Positions 58,001 through 64,000 of a DNA stretch of 64,000 nt are shown piece by piece (position 1 is the stretch's first letter; each line of letters opens with the position of its first letter). The notes beneath the pieces are model-generated. The model did not search any database. It had not been told where the DNA came from and saw only the letters and a list, made by a program, of their open reading frames with translations. This DNA is from JACCYI01 sp963828075 (GTDB lineage: Bacteria; Actinomycetota; Thermoleophilia; Solirubrobacterales; Solirubrobacteraceae): the NCBI GenBank assembly GCA_963828075.1, contig CAWHDH010000017.1, positions 682,001 through 746,000 of the forward strand, read 5' to 3'. The position numbers were made by a program, and so were the translations under genes.

Positions 58001-60791
58001 CTACCGCTTGCGAATGGGTGCGTAGTCGGCCATCAGCTTGCGCTCCGAGCCGTCGCCGGCGAAGCGGACGGTGACCACGCCCCCGGGCTCCACCCCGGTG
58101 ACGACGCCCTCGCCGAACGCGGCGTGGATCACGTCGTCGCCCATCCGGAAGACCGCCCCGGGCGCTTCGGACCCGGAGGACGCGCTCGCCCACGTCGTCA
58201 CCCGGCCGCGGTTCGGCGACCAGCCCGCCCCGACCGCCAGGCGCTCGGGCTGGTCGGTCAGCTCGCGCGGGATCTCGTCGATGAAGCGCGACCGGACCCC
58301 GAACGAGTTGGCGCCGCCGAACGAGTTGCGGCGCCGCGCGCACGTGAGGTAGAGGTCGCGCATGGCGCGCGTGATCCCCACGTAGGCGAGCCGGCGCTCC
58401 TCCTCCAGGCTGCCGTCGTCGAGCGCCCGCGAGTGCGGGAACACGCCGTCCTCCATCCCGATGATGAAGACGATCGGGAACTCGAGGCCCTTGGCCGTGT
58501 GCAGCGTCATCAGCGTGACGAGGCCCTCGTCGTCGCGGATCGAGTCGGCGTCCGAGAGCAGCGCGATCTGCTGCAGGAACTCGCCGACCGAGCCGCCGGC
58601 GTTGTTCGCGTCGTACTCGCGGGCGACCTGGACGAGCTCCTCGAGGTTCTCGAGGCGCCCCTGGGCCTCGATCGTCCGCTCGGCCTCGAGCGCCTCGGTG
58701 TAGCCGGTCTCGCTCAGCAGCTCGGTCAGGAGCTCGCCGACCGGCGCGTCGGCCTCGGCGCGCTCGCGCAGCCGCTGCATGACCGACATGAACCGCCCGA
58801 GCGCCTTCTGCGCCGCCGGGCCGAGCCCGGGCACGGCGGACGGCTCGGCCGCCGCGTCCCACACCGGGAGGTCCATCGTGTTCGCGTGGGCGATCACCCG
58901 GCCGAGCGAGGTCTGGCCGAGGCCGCGCTTGGGCGAGTTGGCGACGCGGGTGAACGCGCCGACGTCCTGCGGGTTGCCGAGCAGCGTCAGGTAGGAGATG
59001 GCGTCGCGGATCTCCGCCCGCTCGTAGAACTTCGTCCCGCCGATCACCTGGTAGCCGATCTGCGCCCGGACGAGCATGTCCTCGAGCACCCGGGACTGCG
59101 CGTTGGTCCGGTAGAACACCGCGATCTCGGCGCGTGAGACCCCTTCGTCGACGAGCCGCTCGATCTCGGCGGCGACGTAGCGCGCCTCGGCGTGCTCGTC
59201 GTCGAGCTCGCGGAACTTGACCCGGTCGCCCTCCCCCAGATCGGTCCACAGCGCCTTGTGCATCCGGCCGCGGTTGTTGGCCACGACGGCGTTGGCCGCG
59301 CTCAGGATGGTCTGCGTCGAGCGGTAGTTCTGCTCGAGCTTGACCACGTGGGCGTCCGGGAAGTCGTCCTGGAAGTTCAGGATGTTCGCGACGTCGGCGC
59401 CGCGGAAGCCGTAGATCGAGTTGTGGGTGACGACGCCGTTGGCGATGAAGTTGTGCGTGTGCTGGATGTCGAGGTCGTAGACCGGCGCAGTTAGGGCCAC
59501 GTCGTCGACCGACACGACACGCTCGAACTCGCCCCGTTCGGTGAACACGCGCATACCCGGGCGGACATTCTTCGCCTGGCAGAACGGGACCCTGGCGCCG
59601 CCCAACCAGGCCTCCGCACGTACCGCTCTCACGCCGGCGAGATCCTCGACCAGCGTTGAACCCAGCTGGTGAAGGGGGTGGGTGGCCGTCGCCGCGGCGC
59701 AGAGGAGGAGCGTCGGGGTGTCCTCCGGGAAAGTGCGAGCAGATGCTCAGCCCGTGCGTAGCATCTGCTCGCACTTCCGCGAAGGCAGTGCCGTCCGCCG
59801 CGAAGTGCACGTGCTCGGGCGTGGAGACGAGCCGCCGCCCGCTCTCGGTCACCACGCACACTCCCTCCTCCCTCAATGACCGCTGTACCCGGAGCACCGG
59901 CGACGCCCGGAACGACCGATCTCCCCAGCACGACAGCACCCGGTCACCCACCGAAACCAACTCGATGGGACGAACGGAGCCATCGGCCATGGTCACCGAC
60001 GTCCCCTCCACGAGGCACTGGTCGTCATCCCCGACCACCGCCAGGTTGCGGTGCTCGGAGGCCAGGAGCTGCAGCCAGCGGTACTGGGCGTGGTTGGTGT
60101 CCTGGTATTCGTCGACGAGGACCCAGCGGAAGGCCCCCGCGTAGCGGTCGCGGACCTCCTGGAAGAGCTCGAGGACGTTGACCGCGCGCACGAGCAGGTC
60201 GTCGAAGTCCATCGCGTTCATGCGGTGCAGCTGGCGCTCGTACTCCTCGTAGACGTCGGCGACCGTCTGCTCGAAGTAGGAGCCGACCAGCTGGCGGTAC
60301 TCGTCGTGGGAGCGCAGCTTGTTCTTGGCGTCGGAGATCTGCGCCTGCATCGCGCGCGGGGTGAAGCGCTTGGCGTCGATGTCGAGCTCGTCGAGGCAGC
60401 GCTTGATCAGCCGGCGCTGGTCGGCCGAGTCGTAGATCGTGAACTGGCGCGTGTAGCCGAGGCGGTGGGCGTCGGCGCGCAGCATGCGCGCGCAGGCGGA
60501 GTGGAAGGTCATCACCCACATCGCGCGGGTCGCGCGGCCGACGAGCAGCTCGACGCGCTCGCGCATCTCCTGGGCGGCCTTGTTGGTGAACGTGATGGCC
60601 AGGATCTCGTCCGCGCGGGCCTGCTTGGTGTGCATCAGGTGGGCGATCCGGTGCGCGAGCACGCGGGTCTTGCCCGAGCCCGCGCCGGCGAGGATGAGCA
60701 GCGGGCCCTCGCCGTGGGTGACGGCGTCGCGCTGCGGCTCGTTGAGGCCGGCGAGCAGCGTCTCGACGTCGCGTGCTGGGGCCTCGGGCAT
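58001..60791 (-). CDS. pcrA: PcrA/UvrD-type DNA helicase interrupted by a frameshifted mini-intein
   Basis: The extein halves form a 730-residue superfamily 1 helicase for DNA repair and replication. The first half (60791-60018, 258 codons) has Walker A GAGSGKT, motif Ia FTNKAA and motif II DEYQD and stops within motif III at VGDDDQ. The second half (59419-58001) resumes at SIYGFRGAD, then motif IV LEQNYRS, V TLHTAKGLEFP, VI EERRLAYVGITRA. The intein between them is 598 bases, not a multiple of three, so the halves are in different frames. Either the gene is broken, the frame is shifted during translation, or one base is wrong. ATG 60791 has a TACCGT box eight bases upstream. Confidence 0.85.
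59420..60017 (-). other. Mini-intein in pcrA motif III, net +1 frame
   Basis: The insertion lies between Gln and Ser of GDDDQ/SIYGF, a known helicase intein site. It starts with Cys1 (CLVEGTSVTM, block A), has STPEHVHFA with the block B Thr-x-x-His, and ends with VYDLDIQHTHNFIAN (block F) and GVVTHN before Ser+1, so all splicing residues are present. No endonuclease is seen. The total of 598 bases leaves one extra base; the frame change lies between the block B part (about 59800) and the C-terminal part (about 59640). A REP-like hairpin sits exactly in that interval. Confidence 0.8.
59731..59792 (-). repeat. REP-like palindromic element 3 inside the intein
   Basis: A perfect 17-base-pair stem (59731-59747 and 59760-59776) encloses a 12-base loop. 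On the minus strand it is preceded by the head GGCACTGCCTTCGCGG (59777-59792), almost the same as element 1 at 16722, and its stem shares the GAGCAGATG core with element 2. It lies in the linker region of the intein, where protein is least constrained. Confidence 0.65.
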
Positions 60792-60799
60792 CGCGAACC

Positions 60800-60805
60800 A
60801 CGGTA
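60800..60805 (-). promoter_or_regulatory. Candidate -10 box (TACCGT) of pcrA
   Basis: TACCGT on the minus strand is eight bases before ATG 60791, in the 41-base divergent gap. Confidence 0.4.
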
Positions 60806-60832
60806 TCGCCCGCGGCCGACGACAATCGGGGC

Positions 60833-61729
60833 ATGGGTCTCCCCGACGACATCCGCCGCGCGGCGGCCGGTGTGGCGGCCGCGGCGCGCTCCGTGCGCGT
60901 CGTGGACGACGCGATCGCGCCCTACGCGCGCACGCTGCCGGCCGCTTCGCCGCCGGCACCCGACCTGGGCGGAGGCGACCTCGAGGCGCGTGCCGCGTTC
61001 TCGCTGACGCTCAACGCGATCAACTTCGGCTCGGGCTGGTTCCCGACGCTGCGCAAGCCGCCCGGCCTCTCGGGCTTCCGGACCGTCGAGGCGGGGCTCC
61101 GCGCCCACGGGCCCTGGACGGCGGCCGAGCTGGTGGAGATCGGGACGGCGGAGGTGGCGGCGGTGCTGGGCCAGGACCCCGGGCACGAGCTGATGGCGCT
61201 CTTCTCCCGCGCCCTGCGCGAGCTGGGGCAGCGCGTCGGGGAGGACCATGACGGGGCATTCCTGGTGCTGGCGCGCTCAGGCGAAGGCTCGGCGGTGCGG
61301 CTGGCCGAGCGACTGGCGAGCTGGCCGACCTGGCACGACGTGTCGAGCTACGACGGCGAGGCGGTCCCGTTCTTCAAGCGCGCGCAGATCGCCGCCGCCG
61401 ACCTCCACCTGCAGGGCATCGCGCCGGCCGGCGACATCGGGCGGCTCACCCTGTTCGCCGACAACCTGGTTCCGCACGTCCTGCGCCTGGACGGCGTGCT
61501 CGAGGTCGACCCTGGGCTGGCGGAGCGCATCGGCCGGGGCGAGCTGCTCGAGCACGGCTCCGCCGAGGAGGTCGAACTCCGGGCGTGCGCGCTTCACGCG
61601 GTCGAGCGGCTCGTCGCGGCGCACGGGGCCACCACCGCGACCGCTGTGGACAACGTCCTCTGGAACCGCGGCGCCGGCCCGCGCTACAAGGCCGTCCCGC
61701 GCCACCGGGCGCGGACGACCGCCTATTGA
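60833..61729 (+). CDS. Queuosine salvage protein-like (DUF2419)
   Basis: A 298-residue protein resembling the Qng1/DUF2419 family, which hydrolyses queuosine 5'-phosphate to free queuine for tRNA modification. Matching segments are FSLTLNAINFGSGWFPTLRK (about 62-81), FFKRAQIAAADLHLQG (about 180-195), LTLFADNLVPHVLRLDGVL and the end segment VDNVLWNRG. No membrane segment is present. Assignment rests on these patterns, so a related N-glycosidase is possible. ATG 60833 is 41 bases from the divergent pcrA start. Confidence 0.75.
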   Translation: MGLPDDIRRAAAGVAAAARSVRVVDDAIAPYARTLPAASPPAPDLGGGDLEARAAFSLTLNAINFGSGWFPTLRKPPGLSGFRTVEAGLRAHGPWTAAELVEIGTAEVAAVLGQDPGHELMALFSRALRELGQRVGEDHDGAFLVLARSGEGSAVRLAERLASWPTWHDVSSYDGEAVPFFKRAQIAAADLHLQGIAPAGDIGRLTLFADNLVPHVLRLDGVLEVDPGLAERIGRGELLEHGSAEEVELRACALHAVERLVAAHGATTATAVDNVLWNRGAGPRYKAVPRHRARTTAY

Positions 61730-61733
61730 GGGG

Positions 61734-62474
61734 TCAGCCGCCGGCGGGGTTCGGTCCCCGGACCGGCCGCAGCGGGACGACGTCGCCCTGCGGCTCGGCG
61801 TCCTCCCCGCGCAGTTCGGCGACCGTCTGCTCGAGCTCGGCGACCCGCCGCGCCATCGCCTTCAGCGCGTCGGCGATCGGGTCGGGCAGGTGCACCCAGT
61901 CGGCGTCGGGGCCCTCGGGCCGGCGGCCTTCGACGCGGACGGGATGGCCCGGGTTGCCGACCACCGTCGAGTTCGGCGGCACGTCGTGGATGACGACGGC
62001 GTTGGCGCCGATCTTCGCCCCGTGCCCCACCCTGATCGGGCCGAGCAGCTGCGCGCCGGCGCCGATCGTCACGTTGTCCTCCACGGTCGGGTGGCGCTTG
62101 CCCGTGGCGAAGCCGGTGCCGCCGAGGGTCACACCCTGGTAGATCGTGACGTCGTTGCCGATCTCCGCCGTCTCGCCGATCACGACGCCCGATCCGTGGT
62201 CGACGAACAGCCCGTCGCCGACCTCGGCCGCGGGATGGATCTCGATCCCGGTGGCCATGCGGGCGACGTGCGCGAGCGCGCGCGGGACGATCGGCAGCCC
62301 GGCCGCGTCGAGGGCGTGGGCGACCCGGTGCGTGAGCAGCGCGTGCACGCCCGGCCAGGTGGCGACGATCTCGACCGACGACGCCGACGTGGCCGCGGGA
62401 TCCCGATCGCGGACCGCGGCGATGTCGCGCCGCAGCTCGCCGGCCACCCGGGTGACGGTGCCGATCCCGAACAT
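61734..62474 (-). CDS. cysE: Serine O-acetyltransferase
   Basis: A 246-residue acetyltransferase making O-acetylserine, the cysteine precursor. The N-terminal helical part is short (DPAATSASSVEIVATWPGVHAL), and the left-handed beta helix has hexapeptide repeats (GIEIHPAAEVGDGLFVDHGSGVVIGETAEIG, about 76-106) with the catalytic His in VDHGSG and HPTVED. A coiled tail (about 190-230) carries AELEQTVAEL. The short N-terminus fits the actinobacterial/EpsC-like form. It follows in the same direction as moeB and tusA and likely shares their sulfur role. Confidence 0.88.
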   Translation of the reverse strand: MFGIGTVTRVAGELRRDIAAVRDRDPAATSASSVEIVATWPGVHALLTHRVAHALDAAGLPIVPRALAHVARMATGIEIHPAAEVGDGLFVDHGSGVVIGETAEIGNDVTIYQGVTLGGTGFATGKRHPTVEDNVTIGAGAQLLGPIRVGHGAKIGANAVVIHDVPPNSTVVGNPGHPVRVEGRRPEGPDADWVHLPDPIADALKAMARRVAELEQTVAELRGEDAEPQGDVVPLRPVRGPNPAGG

Positions 62475-62483
62475 GGGTCTCGG

Positions 62484-62489
62484 AGGCTA
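62484..62489 (-). promoter_or_regulatory. Candidate -10 box (TAGCCT) of cysE
   Basis: TAGCCT on the minus strand ends nine bases before ATG 62474, overlapping the stop of the ThiF/MoeB gene (62487). Confidence 0.35.
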
Positions 62490-63392
62490 CAGACCGCCGC
62501 AGTCCGGGCAATCGAGCCGCGGCGCCGCGGCCACGCGGATCTGGGTGAGGTCGGAGAGCTCGACCTGCAGGAAGGCGTCGGTGAGGGCGGGGGCGAAGCC
62601 GGTCAGGAGCTTGAGCGCCTCGAGCGCCTGCAGCGATCCGACCACGCCGGCCGCCGGACCGAGGACCCCGGCCTGGGCGCAGGTGGCCTGCGCGCCGGCG
62701 GGCGGCGGGTCGGGGAACGCGCACCGGTAACAGGCGCTCTGGCCGGGGACGATCGCCATCACCAGGCCGGACAGGCCGAGGACGCCGCCCTCGACGAGCG
62801 GGATGCGCGCCGCGCAACACGCGGCGTTGACGGCGTAGCGGGTCTCGAACGAATCCGAGCAGTCGACCACGAGGTCGTGACCCTCGAGCAGCCCGGCGGC
62901 GTTCGCGGGCTCGAGACGCACCTCGTAGGGCGCGATCTCGACCTCGGGGTTCAGGAAGCGCAGCTTGGCGGCGGCGCTCTGGACCTTGGGGCCGCCGACG
63001 TCCGGTGTGAAGTGCAGGAGCTGGCGGTGCAGGTTCGACAGCTCCACGACGTCGGCGTCGAGGATCCCGATCCGCCCGACGCCCGCGCCGGCGAGGTAGA
63101 GGGCGACCGGCGAGCCGAGCGCCCCGGTGCCGACCACGAGGACGCTGGCCGCCCGAAGCGCGAGCTGCGCCGCCTCGCTCCAGTCGTCGAGCACGAGCTG
63201 GCGCGAGTAGCGCAGGACCTCCTCTCCGCTGAGCACGTCGGGGATGCGCGGCGGGACGCTCACCTCGGGGGCCTCCCCCGCGAGCAGTGCCGCCTCGGCG
63301 TCGACGTACGCGTCGCGACCGGCGCCGCGGACCTCGCGCGCGGCGGACGCGATCTCGCGCAGGAAGCCGCGGCGGCTCGACCCCTCGCTCAC
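62487..63392 (-). CDS. ThiF/MoeB-family adenylyltransferase
   Basis: A 301-residue E1-like enzyme that adenylates the C-terminus of a sulfur-carrier protein. It has the family core RYSRQLVLDDW (about 73-83), the nucleotide loop VVGTGALGSPVALYLAGAGVG, DADVVELSNLHRQ and Zn cysteine pairs CYRC and CPDC. There is a 60-residue N-terminal extension and no rhodanese domain. The start is GTG 63392, which overlaps the tusA stop (GTGA). No ThiS/MoaD carrier gene with a Gly-Gly end was found nearby, so its partner is unknown. Confidence 0.85.
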   Translation of the reverse strand: MSEGSSRRGFLREIASAAREVRGAGRDAYVDAEAALLAGEAPEVSVPPRIPDVLSGEEVLRYSRQLVLDDWSEAAQLALRAASVLVVGTGALGSPVALYLAGAGVGRIGILDADVVELSNLHRQLLHFTPDVGGPKVQSAAAKLRFLNPEVEIAPYEVRLEPANAAGLLEGHDLVVDCSDSFETRYAVNAACCAARIPLVEGGVLGLSGLVMAIVPGQSACYRCAFPDPPPAGAQATCAQAGVLGPAAGVVGSLQALEALKLLTGFAPALTDAFLQVELSDLTQIRVAAAPRLDCPDCGGL

Positions 63393-63598
63393 CGGCGCAC
63401 GATCCGCAACGTCTCGCCGTCGACCGTCACCTCGTGGCCGGCCTCGCGAGCCGAGCGCGGCACGTTCTCGAGCGCCTCGCCCGGCGTGCAGCGCACGATC
63501 AGCACCTCGCCGGGAGCCAGCCGCTCGAGCGCGAGCTTGGTCTTGACCCAGGTCACCGGGCAGGTCACGCCGGTGATATCCAGCGTCGCGGTCGCCAT
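63389..63598 (-). CDS. tusA: TusA-family sulfurtransferase
   Basis: A 69-residue sulfur-transfer protein. The CPxP-like motif is TCPVTWVK with the catalytic Cys near residue 13, followed by the two-helix/two-strand TusA pattern (LERLAPGEVLIVRCTPGEALENV). TusA proteins pass persulfide sulfur to partners. It lacks a Gly-Gly tail, so it is not the E1 substrate. It heads the tusA-thiF pair. ATG 63598 has a TACGGT box nine bases upstream shared with the divergent hydrolase promoter. Confidence 0.88.
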   Translation of the reverse strand: MATATLDITGVTCPVTWVKTKLALERLAPGEVLIVRCTPGEALENVPRSAREAGHEVTVDGETLRIVRR

Positions 63599-63606
63599 CC
63601 GCGGGG

Positions 63607-63613
63607 TACCGTA
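63607..63613. promoter_or_regulatory. Overlapping divergent -10 boxes (TACCGT and TACGGT)
   Basis: TACCGT on the plus strand (63607-63612), nine bases before ATG 63622, and TACGGT on the minus strand (63613-63608), nine bases before ATG 63598, share five bases in TACCGTA. The intergenic gap is only 23 bases, so the two genes are served by one symmetrical core. Confidence 0.5.
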
Positions 63614-63621
63614 GCGGCCGC

Positions 63622-64000
63622 ATGACCGCGCCCGGACACCTCATCCTCCACGGCTGGCAGGGGTCCGGCCTCGACCACTGGCAGACCTGGCTGGCGCGCC
63701 GGCTCGAGGGCGCCGCCTACCCCGCACTGCCCGATCCCGACCTGCCGAATCTCGAGCCGTGGCTCGCCGCCCTGCGGGCCGAGCTCGAGCGCCTGCAGGA
63801 GCCGGTCGTCCTCTGCCATTCGCTCGGGTGCGTGCTCTGGCTGCACCACACGGCGTCCCGGCCCGACGACGGGCCGCATGCGTCGCGCGTGCTGCTCGTC
63901 GCCCCGCCGTGCGCCTGCTGCCACGTCGACGAGATCGCCGAGTTCTTCCCGGTGCCGCGCGACCCCGCCGCCGTCGCCGCCGCGGCGGGCGAGACGCGCC
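63622..64000 (+). CDS. RBBP9/YdeN-type serine hydrolase, 3' end cut by the window
   Basis: The first 126 codons of a small alpha/beta hydrolase. The N-terminal LILHGWQGSGLDHWQTWLARRL, the LPNLEPWLAAL segment and the nucleophile elbow CHSLGCVLWLH (Ser near 73) match the RBBP9/YdeN family of predicted serine hydrolases. The His and remaining domain lie beyond base 64000. No signal peptide is seen. It diverges from tusA through a shared -10 region. Confidence 0.85.
   Translation, partial: MTAPGHLILHGWQGSGLDHWQTWLARRLEGAAYPALPDPDLPNLEPWLAALRAELERLQEPVVLCHSLGCVLWLHHTASRPDDGPHASRVLLVAPPCACCHVDEIAEFFPVPRDPAAVAAAAGETR

Overview
The window is very GC-rich, densely packed bacterial DNA. Almost every gene starts with GTG or ATG, genes in a run usually overlap by a GTGA or ATGA tetranucleotide, and many first genes have a TANNNT box 6-10 bases before the start codon, which points to leaderless mRNAs. 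Together with menaquinone synthesis, GatCAB, WS/DGAT, LVIVD-repeat secreted proteins and a SerC-SerA pair, this suggests a high-GC actinobacterium, probably of the Solirubrobacterales (Thermoleophilia) type. The taxonomic call is inference. No tRNA, rRNA, CRISPR array or complete insertion sequence was seen.

Layout. 0-11.2 kb: a truncated secreted CocE-type hydrolase, a patatin, two secreted LVIVD-repeat proteins, an LLM oxidoreductase coupled to an ABC-2 exporter, a threonine-dehydratase-like enzyme and leuA, which has a leader peptide with seven consecutive Leu codons. 11.2-16.6 kb: a polyamine uptake and oxidation operon, potA-potD-potB-potC-oxidase. 16.6-16.95 kb: a gene-free stretch with two REP-like palindromes. 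17-25.5 kb: an acyl-CoA dehydrogenase/SDR operon opposite its TetR regulator, a WS/DGAT acyltransferase, an ECF sigma/anti-sigma pair, two paralogous cupredoxins with matching ECF-type promoters, a UspA-like protein and an APC permease. 25.5-31.6 kb: serA, serC, a second ECF sigma with a WD40-like anti-sigma, and ilvC. 31.6-40.4 kb: a menaquinone cluster (methyltransferase, menE, menB, menA, menC, menH, menD, menF) whose strands alternate. 41-45.2 kb: ilvB-ilvN, small membrane proteins and a MITE-like palindrome. 45.2-53.5 kb: two GGDEF proteins around gatC-gatA-gatB and folD. 53.5-58 kb: a seven-gene operon combining a membrane spermidine-synthase homologue with DUF350, DUF4247, DUF2617 and DUF4178 proteins. 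58-64 kb: a PcrA/UvrD helicase interrupted by a frameshifted mini-intein, a queuosine-salvage-like protein, a serine acetyltransferase, ThiF/MoeB plus TusA, and a truncated hydrolase.

The genes cover branched-chain amino acid, serine/cysteine, folate and menaquinone synthesis and polyamine handling, alongside envelope-stress regulation. The most unusual points are the pcrA intein carrying a REP-like hairpin and a net +1 frame change, the ECF-cupredoxin regulon, the spermidine synthase/DUF operon, the leuA leader, the two overlapping divergent -10 boxes, and the repeated use of interlocked convergent stop codons.
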